A DNA stretch of 64,000 nucleotides from Jannaschia pohangensis (GCF_900113875.1 NZ_FORA01000003.1:310001-374000), one strand, 5' to 3'; shown: positions 9,320-18,647, counted from the stretch's first letter. Made by a program: numbers and translations. Notes: generated from the letters alone by a model not told the origin.

Positions 9320-10513
9320 ATGTCCATTCGCAGCCTCTGCGCCACCCTCGTTTCATTCGCGCGCCCGGCCCGCAAGGCCATGACGATCGTGGCCACGTCC
9401 GTTGCGCTTGCGGCCTGTAACGTGGCGCTTCCGGGCGGTGGCTCGGGCGGCGACGGACGGGGCGGCTCCGGCCCGACCAAGGTGGCCCTTCTGGTGCCGC
9501 TCGGATCGGCGCAGGCCACCGATGCGACCCTGGCGCGCAGCCTCGAGAATGCGGCGCGCCTTGCCGCGGCCGACCTTGGACAGGGCGTCGTCACGCTGAC
9601 CGTCTATCCGACGCAAGGCACCCCCGGCGGCGCCAGTGCCGCGGCCTCGCGCGCCGTGGCCGAGGGCGCGCAGGTCATCCTCGGCCCGCTCTACGCAGAC
9701 AATGCGGCGGCGGCGGGTGTTGCGGTTTCCGGCTCGGGCGTTCCGGTTCTCAGCTTTTCCAACAACACCTCGATCGCGGGCGGCAACGTCTGGGTTCTGG
9801 GCAACACCTTCGAGAATACGGCCCGCCGCGTGCTGCGCTATGCCGCCAGCCAGGGACGCAACCGCGTTCTCGTGACCCATTCCAGCGACGCCAACGGCCA
9901 GATCGCCAATGCTGCGGTGGTGTCCGCCGCCGCCGGATCGGGCGCTCAGATCACCGGCAGCGTGCCTTATGAGTTCAGCCAGGCGGGCATCTCTGCCGCC
10001 GTTCCCGGGATCGTGTCGCAGGCGCGCTCCACCAGTTCGAACGCCATCTTCCTGACCGGCACGCCCACGGGTGACCTGCCGGTCATGGCGCAATTGCTCA
10101 GTGAGAGCGGGATCACGGGCGATGCATTCCGTTTTCTGGGTCTGACCCGGTGGGATATTCCCGCCGAGACGCTGCAACAGCCGGGTCTTCAGGGCGGCTA
10201 TTTCGCACTTCCGGACCCCGGTCCACTGGCCCAGTTCCGCAGCCGCTACGTCGGCGCCTATGGGAGCGAGCCGCATCCCCTGGCCAACCTCGCCTATGAC
10301 GGCATGGCGGCCATCGGCGCCATTTCCCGCCGGGGCGGCACCGTTGGCCGGACGTCTCTGACAAGCAGCGCTGGCTTTGCCGGAACGGGCGGGGTATTCC
10401 GACTGCGCGGCGACGGCACCGTTGATCGGGCGTTGGCCGTCGCACAGATCGTGAATCGACAGATACAGGTGGTCAGCCCTGCCCCCAAGAGCTTCGGCGG
10501 CGCCGGGTCCTAA
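9320..10513 (+). CDS. LpoA-like penicillin-binding protein activator lipoprotein
   Basis: The 397-residue protein has a twin-charged N-terminus and a lipobox (VALAACN, cysteine about residue 34), a glycine-rich linker and then a type 1 periplasmic-binding fold starting KVALLVPLGS. Further motifs are VILGPLYADNAAAAG, GVPVLSFSNN and LANLAYDGMAAI. This matches alphaproteobacterial proteins annotated as penicillin-binding protein activators, outer-membrane lipoproteins thought to stimulate peptidoglycan synthases; the role in this lineage is inferred. The ATG at 9320 follows GGGAGAG and gives a proper signal peptide, whereas upstream starts in the same frame do not. Confidence 0.85.
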   Translation: MSIRSLCATLVSFARPARKAMTIVATSVALAACNVALPGGGSGGDGRGGSGPTKVALLVPLGSAQATDATLARSLENAARLAAADLGQGVVTLTVYPTQGTPGGASAAASRAVAEGAQVILGPLYADNAAAAGVAVSGSGVPVLSFSNNTSIAGGNVWVLGNTFENTARRVLRYAASQGRNRVLVTHSSDANGQIANAAVVSAAAGSGAQITGSVPYEFSQAGISAAVPGIVSQARSTSSNAIFLTGTPTGDLPVMAQLLSESGITGDAFRFLGLTRWDIPAETLQQPGLQGGYFALPDPGPLAQFRSRYVGAYGSEPHPLANLAYDGMAAIGAISRRGGTVGRTSLTSSAGFAGTGGVFRLRGDGTVDRALAVAQIVNRQIQVVSPAPKSFGGAGS

Positions 10514-10610
10514 AACCCTCGCGCCCCTTTTTCCCCACAGCGACCTGAGCGATGCGCCGGCCGAAACGCTGATCGCATCGGCGGACGACATTTTCGATGG
10601 CGTCGCCACT

Positions 10611-13307
10611 TTGGCGGCGCTCGAAGGGGCCGTGCGCGATCTGCCCCTGTCCGATCCGATGGCGGTGCGGCGCGCCGCGGTCGCCGTCTTGTCCGGGGCG
10701 CAGACATCCGGTCGCGCGGCAATCCGCGAAGGGTTTGAGGCCGACCCGACCCGCGCCCGGCGGGTCACCCATTCCTATGCCTTCCTCACCGACCGCCTGG
10801 TGCAATGCGCCTGGATGGTGGCGACGCGCCTGCTGCATCCCTGCCCGAACCCGACCGAAGGCGAGCATTTCGCCGTTCTGGGTGTGGGCGGCTATGGACG
10901 CGGGGAGATGGCCCCCCATTCCGATGTGGACCTGTTGTTCCTGACCCCTTGGAAGGTCACCCCTTGGGTCGAGAGCGTGGTCGAAACGATGCTCTATATC
11001 CTGTGGGATCTGAAGCTGAAGGTCGGCCATGCCACGCGCAGCATTTCCGATTGCATGCGTTATGCGGCGGATGACTACACGATCCGCACCGCCCTGCTGG
11101 AGCGTCGGCTCATCTGCGGCGACGCGGGTCTGGGCCGCAAACTTGGCGACAAACTCTGGTCCGACCTGTTCCGCAAGACGGTGCCCGATTTCATCGAAGC
11201 GAAGCTCAAGGAACGGGCCGACCGGCACCACAAGCAGGGCGGCCAGCGCTATATCCTGGAGCCGAACGTCAAGGAGGCGAAGGGCGGCCTGCGCGACCTG
11301 CAAACGCTCTATTGGATCGCCAAGTATCGCTATCGGAGCCATTCCGCCGCCGACCTTCTGAAACTGGGCGTCTTCGAGGCCGAGGAATTCGAGGCCTTCG
11401 AGGCGGCGGAGCGATTCCTGTGGTGCGTTCGGTGTCACCTGCATCTGGCCACGGGCCGCGCGGCGGACATGCTGACCTTCGACATGCAGGTCGAGGTGGC
11501 CGAACGAATGGGCTATCGCGACAGTGGCGGACGGCGGGCGGTCGAGCATTTCATGCAGGCCTATTTCCGGCATGCGACCCGTGTGGGGGAATTGACGCGC
11601 ATCCTTCTGGTCGCGCTCGAGGCGGACAACACCAAGCAGGAACCGGGGCTTCTCGGTCTGTTCAAGCGTCGCCGCAAGGTCCGCGAGCCATATATCGAGC
11701 GGCAGGGGCGTCTGGACGTGGCCGACGAGGCGGCGTTCCTGGGCACCCCGCTGAACCTTCTGGGCATCTTCGAGGAGGCGTTGCGCACCGGGCTGCTGCT
11801 GCATCCCCATGCGATGCGCCTGCTGGCGGCGAACCGGCACCTGGTGGACCGTGACATGCGCGAGGATCCGGAGGCGGCCAAGTTGTTCCTCGGGCTGCTT
11901 CTGAAGCATGGAAACCCCGAACGCGCCCTGCGGCGGATGAACGAGCTGGAGATGCTGTCGGCCTTCATCCCGGAGTTCGCGCCTATCGTCGCGATGATGC
12001 AGTTCAACCTCTACCATTCCTATACCGTCGACGAGCATATCATCCAGGTGATCTCCAATCTGGCGCAAATCGAGCGGGGCGAGCTGATCGAAAGCCTGCC
12101 ACTGTGTTCGGACATCCTGGCCCAGGGCGTGAACCGCAGGGTGCTCTATGTGGCGCTGCTGCTGCATGACATCGGGAAGGGCCGCCCCGAGGATCACTCC
12201 GTCCTGGGGGCCCGGATCGCGCGGACCGTGGCACCCCGCCTGGGGTTGAAACCCAAGGAGGTGGAGACCGTCGAATGGCTGGTCCGCCATCACCTTCTGA
12301 TGTCGGACATGGCCCAGAAGCGCGATATTGCCGACCCCCGCACCGTGCGCGGTTTCGCAAAGGCGGTGAAGACGCGCGAGCGGCTGGATCTGCTGACGGT
12401 CGTGACGGTCTGCGACATCCGGGGGGTGGGGCCAAACATCTGGAACAACTGGAAGGCGCAGATGATCCGCGCGTTGCATAGGGCGACGGCGGATGCGCTG
12501 CAGAACGGTCTGGAGGACGTCAACCGGGACACCCGCGAGGCCAAGGCCAAGAAGCTGTTCCGCGAGGCGCTGCCCGATTGGACCGAAGGCGCGCGCCGCG
12601 CCGAGATCGGTCGCCACTACGGCCCCTATTGGCAGGGAATCCCGACGGCGGCACAGGTGCGGTTCGCCCATCTGCTCAAGGATCTGGGGGGCGGCGAGGT
12701 TCGCATGGAGCTGGAGGCAGACGAGGACCGCGACGCCACCCGCGTCATCATGGCCTGTCAGGATCATCCCGGCATCTTCGCCCGGCTGGCGGGTGCGCTC
12801 AGCCTTGTGGGGGCCAATATCGTCGACGCGCGGACCTATACCTCCAAGGATGGCTTCGCGACTTCGGTCTTCTGGCTTCAGGACGGGGACGGGCACCCCT
12901 ATGAGCCGTCGCGCCTGCCGCGCCTGCGCAACATGATCGAAAAGACATTGCGCGGTGAAGTCGTCACCCGCGACGCGCTGGAAGGTCAGGAAATCAAGAA
13001 GCGCGAGCGGCGTTTCGAGGTGCCCACGAACATCAGCTTCGACAACGAAGGCTCGGAAATCTACACGATTATCGAAGTCGACACCCGCGACCGTCCTGGC
13101 CTGCTCTTCGACCTGACGCAGACGTTGGCGCAGTCGAATGTCTACATCGCACAGGCCGTCATCGCGACCTATGGCGCACAGGTGGTCGATACCTTCTATG
13201 TCAAGGACCTGTTCGGGCTTAAGCTCTGGTCCAAAGCCAAGCAGGACGCGCTCGACACCAAGCTTCGCGCCGCCGTCAGCCGCGCGGCGGAACGCGCGGG
13301 GGCATGA
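10611..13307 (+). CDS. glnD: Bifunctional [protein-PII] uridylyltransferase / uridylyl-removing enzyme
   Basis: GlnD senses glutamine and adds or removes UMP on PII proteins, controlling nitrogen assimilation. The 898-residue product carries the nucleotidyltransferase motif GGYGRGEMAPHSDVD (residues 93-107), an HD hydrolase domain (LHDIGKGRPEDHS near 520) and two C-terminal ACT domains (DHPGIFARLAGAL near 712 and DRPGLLFDLTQTL near 822). The start is uncertain. The frame is open back to 10455 without ATG or GTG, the first usable codon is the TTG at 10611, and no strong ribosome-binding site precedes it; a CTG at 10545 cannot be excluded. It ends in an ATGA overlap with the next gene. Confidence 0.95.
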   Translation: MAALEGAVRDLPLSDPMAVRRAAVAVLSGAQTSGRAAIREGFEADPTRARRVTHSYAFLTDRLVQCAWMVATRLLHPCPNPTEGEHFAVLGVGGYGRGEMAPHSDVDLLFLTPWKVTPWVESVVETMLYILWDLKLKVGHATRSISDCMRYAADDYTIRTALLERRLICGDAGLGRKLGDKLWSDLFRKTVPDFIEAKLKERADRHHKQGGQRYILEPNVKEAKGGLRDLQTLYWIAKYRYRSHSAADLLKLGVFEAEEFEAFEAAERFLWCVRCHLHLATGRAADMLTFDMQVEVAERMGYRDSGGRRAVEHFMQAYFRHATRVGELTRILLVALEADNTKQEPGLLGLFKRRRKVREPYIERQGRLDVADEAAFLGTPLNLLGIFEEALRTGLLLHPHAMRLLAANRHLVDRDMREDPEAAKLFLGLLLKHGNPERALRRMNELEMLSAFIPEFAPIVAMMQFNLYHSYTVDEHIIQVISNLAQIERGELIESLPLCSDILAQGVNRRVLYVALLLHDIGKGRPEDHSVLGARIARTVAPRLGLKPKEVETVEWLVRHHLLMSDMAQKRDIADPRTVRGFAKAVKTRERLDLLTVVTVCDIRGVGPNIWNNWKAQMIRALHRATADALQNGLEDVNRDTREAKAKKLFREALPDWTEGARRAEIGRHYGPYWQGIPTAAQVRFAHLLKDLGGGEVRMELEADEDRDATRVIMACQDHPGIFARLAGALSLVGANIVDARTYTSKDGFATSVFWLQDGDGHPYEPSRLPRLRNMIEKTLRGEVVTRDALEGQEIKKRERRFEVPTNISFDNEGSEIYTIIEVDTRDRPGLLFDLTQTLAQSNVYIAQAVIATYGAQVVDTFYVKDLFGLKLWSKAKQDALDTKLRAAVSRAAERAGA

Positions 13308-13990
13308 CCGTGGCCGACGTCTGGTTCGCCAGCAGCAGCGTGAGTACACGCTCGCCCAAGCCTATTTGGCCGATCGGATGGCATGACGAAGATCTGGAAT
13401 CGATGTCGTCGGAGGAGAAACGACAGTTTGCCATTGCAAATAAGGCGAACTTTTTGGCCTATCGGTCTGGTCAACCAGTGGAGCCTGCACAGCTGGGCAC
13501 CCGGTTTGCGCTTTGTACGGGCCTAAAGACACCTGCCGGTCCACAGCCGTTCATGCTGCTTTTTAGTCGAATGGTCGTCACAGGTGAAACGCGGGCTCTT
13601 CTGGAAGAACTCGATCCCGGTCCCCTCCGGTTTCACCGGATCGAAGTCCTGAACGCCGCGCGCACGAAGCCGCTTTGGGACGGGGCCGACCTCTATGTCA
13701 TGCAGGTTCTGTCCTGCCGCCGTGAAGTCCTGATGGATGAGTCCCCCAATCTCGGACCAAGACCTGTCGACAGGACGCCGGATGGGCAGGACATTCATAT
13801 GGTTTATGTTTCCAGCACGATGGAGCCGCTTGTCGTCGTGCCGCCGGCGGAGGGCGGGGCAGAGATGTGGTTGGATGATCGCCTGAGTGGGGCGCTGTTC
13901 CTGACCGACCGGGTGGCGGGTGCGCTGAATGCCGCCAAGCTGACCCGGGGGTGGGGGCTGAGACGCTGCGATGTGGTGACACGACATTGA
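13304..13990 (+). CDS. Imm11-like (DUF1629) protein
   Basis: Up to 228 residues. The region from about residue 75 resembles the Imm11/DUF1629 family: ETRALLEELDPGPLRFHRIEVL, LYVMQVLSCRREVLMDES, and a C-terminal LFLTDRVAGALNAAKL followed by GLRRCDV. Imm11 proteins are predicted immunity proteins of polymorphic toxin systems, but no toxin is visible here. The ATG at 13304 overlaps the glnD stop, suggesting translational coupling, but the first 35 residues are poor in family similarity. The DNA around 13425-13470 is more AT-rich than its neighbours, a possible sign of later acquisition. Family assignment is by pattern only. Confidence 0.6.
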   Translation: MTVADVWFASSSVSTRSPKPIWPIGWHDEDLESMSSEEKRQFAIANKANFLAYRSGQPVEPAQLGTRFALCTGLKTPAGPQPFMLLFSRMVVTGETRALLEELDPGPLRFHRIEVLNAARTKPLWDGADLYVMQVLSCRREVLMDESPNLGPRPVDRTPDGQDIHMVYVSSTMEPLVVVPPAEGGAEMWLDDRLSGALFLTDRVAGALNAAKLTRGWGLRRCDVVTRH

Positions 13991-14060
13991 CGCGCGGGAC
14001 CGGACGGACCACTGACGCGCAGGCCGGGCCGAACGCCCGGACGCCAAACGGAGACGCCAG

Positions 14061-15638
14061 ATGGCTCCACGTCTGATCAAAGGTTTCCTAACAGTCGGCG
14101 GCTGGACGCTCTTGTCGCGGCTTCTGGGGTTTGCCCGCGACATCCTGATCGCGCGGTTCCTGGGCACGGGCGTGGCGGCAGAGGCGTTCTTCGTGGCCTT
14201 CTCCCTGCCCAACATGTTCCGCCGCTTCTTTGCCGAGGGCGCGTTCAACATGGCATTCGTGCCGCTCTATGCCAAGAAGCTGGAAGCGGAGGGCGAGGAG
14301 GCGGACGCCTTCGCGCGCGATGCAGTGGCGGGGATGGTGATGATCCTGACATTGTTCTCGGTCATCGGGATCGTGTTCATGCCCGCGCTGGTCTTTGCCA
14401 TGGCGTCGGGCTTTGCCGAGGACGCGCGCTTCGGGTTGGCGGTGACCTACGGGCGGATCGCCTTCCCCTATATCCTCCTGATATCGTTGGCCGCGCTGGT
14501 GTCGGGCGTGCTCAATTCCAATGGCCGGTTCCTGGCGGCGGCGGCGGCGCCGGCCTTGCTCAACATGGTGTTCATCGCGGCGATGGTCTTGGTCTGGTTG
14601 TTCCCGGGCCTGATGCCAATGGCCACGCCGGTGCCCGAACTGGTCGTCGGCAAGGCGCTGATCTGGTCGGTGCCCGTGGGCGGAGCGGCACAATTGGGGC
14701 TGGTCTGGTGGGCGGCGGCGCGGGCGGGGCATCGCCTGTTCCCACGTCGCAGGCCGCATATGACGGCGGATCTGAAGCGCCTGATGGTGATTGCGGTGCC
14801 TGCCGCGCTGGCGGGTGGGGTGGTCCAGATCAACCTGCTGGTCGGGCGTCAGGTCGCCAGCTATTTCGACGGGGCGATTGCCTGGCTCAACTATGCGGAC
14901 CGCCTGTACCAATTGCCGCTTGGCGTGGTGGGGATCGCCATCGGAGTCGTCCTTCTGCCGGACCTGAGCCGGAGGGTGCGGGCGGATGACCGGATCGGTC
15001 AGCGCGACGCCTATTCCCGCGCCTTCGAGTTCAGCCTGCTGCTGACGCTGCCTTCGGCGGTGGCCCTTCTGGTGGTGCCCGGGCCGCTGGTGTCGGTTCT
15101 GTTCGAGCGGGGGGCCTTCGATGCGGACGACACGGCTTTCACCGCGATCGCGCTGATGATCTATGCCTTGGGCCTCCCGGCCTTCGTGCTCCAGAAAGTC
15201 CTGCAACCCCTGTATTTTGCGCGGGAGGACACGCGCAGTCCGCTGCGGTTTGCCATCGTTTCGCTGATCGTGAATGCCGCCGTGGCGGTGGGCCTGTCGT
15301 TCTATATCGGGTGGGCCGCGGCGGCGCTTGGGACGACGCTGGCGGCCTGGGCGATGGTCGTGCTGCTGTGGCGCGGGGTCAGGGGTTTGGGCGATGTGGC
15401 CCGGCTGGACGACCGCGCGCGCAAGCGGGCGTGGCGGATCGTGCTCGCCTCGGCGGTGATGGGGGGCGTGCTTTTCATCACGATGCTGATCCTGGGCCCG
15501 ATGTTCGACAGCGCCTGGCGGGGGTTGGCGCTGGCCATCCTGGTGCTGGTCGGGATGGTCAGCTATTTCGGCTTTGCCCAGATGTTCGGAGCCGTGCGGA
15601 TGGCGGAATTGCGCGGGGCCGTGCGGCGTCAGCGCTGA
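14061..15638 (+). CDS. murJ: Lipid II flippase MurJ (MviN)
   Basis: MurJ flips the peptidoglycan precursor lipid II across the inner membrane. The 525-residue polytopic protein has the family N-terminus TLLSRLLGFARDILIARFLG, then FSLPNMFRRFFAEGAFNMAF with the essential charged residues of the central cavity, and about 14 hydrophobic segments to the C-terminus. GGAGACGCCAG precedes the ATG. Its stop overlaps the 3' end of the convergent rhomboid-like gene by ten bases. Confidence 0.96.
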   Translation: MAPRLIKGFLTVGGWTLLSRLLGFARDILIARFLGTGVAAEAFFVAFSLPNMFRRFFAEGAFNMAFVPLYAKKLEAEGEEADAFARDAVAGMVMILTLFSVIGIVFMPALVFAMASGFAEDARFGLAVTYGRIAFPYILLISLAALVSGVLNSNGRFLAAAAAPALLNMVFIAAMVLVWLFPGLMPMATPVPELVVGKALIWSVPVGGAAQLGLVWWAAARAGHRLFPRRRPHMTADLKRLMVIAVPAALAGGVVQINLLVGRQVASYFDGAIAWLNYADRLYQLPLGVVGIAIGVVLLPDLSRRVRADDRIGQRDAYSRAFEFSLLLTLPSAVALLVVPGPLVSVLFERGAFDADDTAFTAIALMIYALGLPAFVLQKVLQPLYFAREDTRSPLRFAIVSLIVNAAVAVGLSFYIGWAAAALGTTLAAWAMVVLLWRGVRGLGDVARLDDRARKRAWRIVLASAVMGGVLFITMLILGPMFDSAWRGLALAILVLVGMVSYFGFAQMFGAVRMAELRGAVRRQR

Positions 15639-16318
15639 CGCATGCGGTCGCGGAAGCCCGCGATGGCCCCCGGAAACAGGATCATCGCCAGCGCGTAACC
15701 CGTTGCGGCGCCTGCGATTTCCGCGATCCAGCGGGGCACGAAGGACAGACCCGAAAGGGTGACGATGGCGAAGACCGGCTGGATCGCGATCAGAAAACCC
15801 AACAACACGAAGGCCTTGGACGGATCGGCCCGGGTCAGCCCGCGCAGCGTCAGATAGGTGAACGCACCGATCAGGCCGTAAGCGCCCGGAAACCCGCCAA
15901 ACAGCGGCACCGGACTGTCGAAGAAGATCAGATAGGCCAGCGCGCCGTCGATGGAGGCGCCGAAAAAGATCAAAAGAAAACGCCATGTGTCATAGACGGG
16001 CGCGATGGCGTTGCCGAAGGCGAGGACGAAGACGGCCACAAACCCGGCTTCGATCAAGCTGCCGTGGAGCAAGGGGTAGGTCAAGAACCTAGCCAATTGG
16101 TCGAGCGGCGCGCTGCGGGTGTCGAACATCCAGTCCCAGACAACCTCGGACACGGACCATTGCTCCAGCGTCGTGATGCGCCAGCCGGGACCCTGCTGCC
16201 CGCCGGCCAGACCAAGGGCGCCCGCCTGAAAGATCAGCTCGATCCCCAGGATGATGATTGCAAGGGCCACAACCGTGGGCGGCAGGACGTTGAAGGGGCT
16301 CTGGTTGCGCGGATCCAT
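15629..16318 (-). CDS. Rhomboid-fold membrane protein lacking catalytic Ser and His
   Basis: The 229-residue membrane protein follows the rhomboid plan: a first helix, a loop with LTYPLLHGSLIEAG and FGNAIAP, then FFGASIDGALAYL, GGFPGAYGLIGAF and a last helix AEIAGAATGYALA. In active rhomboids the serine sits in GxSG and the histidine in the last helix (AHxxG). Here the matching positions read GFPG and AEIAG, so both catalytic residues are absent, and the oxyanion-type Asn of the second helix reads Ala. A non-proteolytic role is therefore inferred. I placed the start at 16318 (MDPRNQ) behind GAGAGAG; the ATG at 16339 is possible. It is divergent from trpS. Confidence 0.8.
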   Translation of the reverse strand: MDPRNQSPFNVLPPTVVALAIIILGIELIFQAGALGLAGGQQGPGWRITTLEQWSVSEVVWDWMFDTRSAPLDQLARFLTYPLLHGSLIEAGFVAVFVLAFGNAIAPVYDTWRFLLIFFGASIDGALAYLIFFDSPVPLFGGFPGAYGLIGAFTYLTLRGLTRADPSKAFVLLGFLIAIQPVFAIVTLSGLSFVPRWIAEIAGAATGYALAMILFPGAIAGFRDRMRQR

Positions 16319-16396
16319 CGGGTCTCTCTCGTTGACCATGCTGGCCCCGGTGGCTAAGCGATGCGCCACGGCAACGCCAGACCTACGGAGGCCGAT

Positions 16397-17410
16397 ATGG
16401 CTGAGTTCACACCGCGCGTCTTTTCCGGCATCCAGCCGTCGGGCGGGCTGACCCTGGGCAACTATCTGGGGGCGATCACGAAATTCGTGGACATGCAGAA
16501 CGCGGGCACGCACGAGACGATCTATTGCATGGTCGACCTGCACGCCATCACCGTCTGGCAGGACCCGGCGACGTTGCGCCACAACACGCGGGAGCTGTGC
16601 GCCGGTTTCCTGGCCAGCGGGATCGACCCCGAGAAGAGCATCCTGATCAACCAGAGCCAGGTGCCGGAGCATGCGCAGCTGGGCTGGATCTTCAACTGCG
16701 TGGCGCGGATGGGATGGATGGGTCGGATGACCCAGTGGAAGGACAAGTCAGGCGAGAACGCCGAGGGCGCGTCGCTGGGCCTGTTCGCCTATCCCGCGCT
16801 GATGGCCGCCGACATCCTTGTCTATCACGCGACCCACGTGCCCGTGGGCGACGACCAGAAGCAGCATCTGGAGCTGACGCGGGATGTGGCAACCAAGTTC
16901 AATCACGACTATGGCGTTGATTTCTTTCCCATTACCGAGCCGGTGATCGAGGGGGCGGCGACGCGGGTGATGTCGTTGCGGGACGGCACCAAGAAGATGT
17001 CGAAGTCCGACCCGGTGGATGCCAGCCGCATCAACCTGACCGACGATGCCGACGCCATTGCCAAGAAGTTCCGCAAGGCCAAGACCGACCCCGACCCCCT
17101 GCCCGGCAGTGCCGCGGGGCTGGAGGGGCGGCCGGATGCGCGCAACCTCGTGAACATCTATGCCGCGCTGGCGGGTCGGTCGGTGGACGACGTGCTGGCC
17201 GAGCAGGAGGGTAAGATGTTCGGCTATTTCAAGCAGGAACTGGCCGATCTGGCGGTCGAGAAGCTGTCCCCGATTTCGGGCGAGATGAGCCGTCTGATGC
17301 AGGACACGTCCGAGATCGACCGGATCCTGTCGCGAGGGGCCGAGAGGGCGCGGGAGATCACGGTTCCGATCCTGGAACGAGTCTATGACATCGTGGGTAT
17401 GGTGCGCTGA
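16397..17410 (+). CDS. trpS: Tryptophanyl-tRNA synthetase
   Basis: TrpS charges tRNA-Trp. The 337-residue class I enzyme shows the HIGH-equivalent [13 protein letters not shown] near residue 15, MVDLHAIT, the [13 protein letters not shown] tryptophan/ATP-site block and KKMSKSDP near 205 as the KMSKS loop. The length is normal. The ATG at 16397 follows ACGGAGG with good spacing and gives the standard start; longer in-frame starts upstream are not supported. Confidence 0.97.
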   Translation: MAEFTPRVFSGIQPSGGLTLGNYLGAITKFVDMQNAGTHETIYCMVDLHAITVWQDPATLRHNTRELCAGFLASGIDPEKSILINQSQVPEHAQLGWIFNCVARMGWMGRMTQWKDKSGENAEGASLGLFAYPALMAADILVYHATHVPVGDDQKQHLELTRDVATKFNHDYGVDFFPITEPVIEGAATRVMSLRDGTKKMSKSDPVDASRINLTDDADAIAKKFRKAKTDPDPLPGSAAGLEGRPDARNLVNIYAALAGRSVDDVLAEQEGKMFGYFKQELADLAVEKLSPISGEMSRLMQDTSEIDRILSRGAERAREITVPILERVYDIVGMVR

Positions 17411-17496
17411 GTGAAATGATTGCGGATGTGTTGCCGAAGGGTGCCGGGCGGACGGCGCGGCCCTTGTTTTGCAGGGGTCTGGCGGGGGCACCCGGC

Positions 17497-17541
17497 GTAC
17501 ACCCCCGGTACACCCCCTGTACATACGGCTGTACACCCCCC
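17497..17541. repeat. Four GTACA direct repeats at about 11-bp spacing
   Basis: GTACA occurs at 17497, 17508, 17519 and 17531, spaced 11, 11 and 12 bp; three of the four read GTACACCCCC. One helical turn between copies would put all sites on the same DNA face. The array lies in the 185-base gap between trpS and the gene at 17596. The third copy contains the palindrome TGTACA. The rest of the gap is GC-rich with no recognised motif. A regulatory array is inferred, not shown. Confidence 0.6.
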
Positions 17542-17595
17542 TGCGCGCGCCGGGGGGCGCGGATGCAACAGGCAGGCGTTCGGGGGTAATGGGCC

Positions 17596-18141
17596 GTGAC
17601 GGAATCACCCATCGGGTTGCCCATGCCACCGCGCACCGCCGGCTGGCGGGCCGAGATCGACCGGATGACCGAAGCATCACGCCTGCCCTTCCGCGATCCG
17701 CAGCGCGATGCAGCCTGGGCGGATGTGGCGACGCGGTGGGCCTGCGGGCACGTGAAGCTGGACCTTCTGGCGACGGCCGGGAATTTCGCGATCGACATGC
17801 CCCCCGTGCAGTTCGGGCAGGCCTGCGAAGTGCTGGCCGATATCGATGCCGGATCGAAGACGGATTTCCCCAATCGGGGCGAGGTTCTGCGCTTCATCGG
17901 CTTTGGGTGCCTGCCCTATGACGGAATCCGCGACTGGTACTTCGAGCGGATGAATGGGCGGGCCGTGAACACGGAGTTTGTTCCCGGCATGACCGGGATC
18001 AAGGAGGACGACCGCCTGATCTGGTCTGGCGGAGACCGCCCCCCAACGATCCGGCCTGTGGCACTGGCGGACGACCGGGCCGAGGTGTTGCAGGTGGTCG
18101 GCATGCTGCTCCGGGCGGTGCGGGCAGAGGTCCGGGCGTGA
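17596..18141 (+). CDS. Conserved-looking hypothetical protein
   Basis: I do not recognise this 181-residue protein. It appears soluble, with no signal peptide or membrane segment, and begins at GTG 17596 (an ATG at 17620 is an alternative). Visible patterns are RTAGWRAEIDRMTEASRLPF, WACGHVKLDLLATAGNF and FIGFGCLPYDGIRDWYFERM. It overlaps the following GNAT gene by four bases (GTGA), so both are probably one unit reading out of the GTACA-repeat gap. High GC at third positions supports real coding. Confidence 0.65.
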   Translation: MTESPIGLPMPPRTAGWRAEIDRMTEASRLPFRDPQRDAAWADVATRWACGHVKLDLLATAGNFAIDMPPVQFGQACEVLADIDAGSKTDFPNRGEVLRFIGFGCLPYDGIRDWYFERMNGRAVNTEFVPGMTGIKEDDRLIWSGGDRPPTIRPVALADDRAEVLQVVGMLLRAVRAEVRA

Positions 18142-18647
18142 CGGTGCGCGCTGCGACGCTGGCGGATGCATCGAGCATCGCGGCGCTGTCCATCGAAGTC
18201 TGGGTCGGGACCTATCTGCGCCGGGGCATCAACGCCCATTTCGCCGATTTCGTCCTGTCGGAGTTCACGGCGGCCAGAACCGAGGCCCTGCTGTCCGACC
18301 CGGCTCAGGTGCTTCTGGTGTCAGAGAACGTCGACGGAATCGACGGGTTCATCCGCCTGTCGACCGGGACGCCTGACCCGGTGCAGGGGGCGTGCGACAC
18401 GGAAATCGCCACTTTCTATGTTCAGCCGCGCCACCATGGGACGGGGGTGGGCACGCGTTTGCTGCACGCGGCGATGGCGCAGTGTCGGGCGCAGGGCGTG
18501 ACCTCGGTCTGGCTGGCGACCAACGCCGAGAACGCGCCCGCTATCGCGTTCTACCTGCGGCGCGGCTTCGTGCAGGTCGGCCAGACGGAATTCCGGATCG
18601 ACGATCAGGCCTATCTCAACAATGTATACACCCTTCTTCTGCCATAA
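18138..18647 (+). CDS. GNAT family N-acetyltransferase
   Basis: The 169-residue protein has the GNAT acetyl-CoA loop: TFYVQPRHHGTGVGTRLL near residues 92-110 (the R/Q-x-x-G-x-G/A motif) and the C-terminal VWLATNAENAPAIAFYLRRGF. The substrate cannot be read from the sequence; the N-terminal ALSIEVWVGTYLRRGI resembles GNAT proteins of the RimI/phosphinothricin type. The GTG at 18138 overlaps the previous stop. Confidence 0.85.
   Translation: MTVRAATLADASSIAALSIEVWVGTYLRRGINAHFADFVLSEFTAARTEALLSDPAQVLLVSENVDGIDGFIRLSTGTPDPVQGACDTEIATFYVQPRHHGTGVGTRLLHAAMAQCRAQGVTSVWLATNAENAPAIAFYLRRGFVQVGQTEFRIDDQAYLNNVYTLLLP

Noticed and set aside
10473-13349. 958-residue open frame opposite glnD
   Set aside because: Antisense to all GlnD domains, with His/Gln/Arg-rich composition and no domain; a shadow of high-GC codon use.
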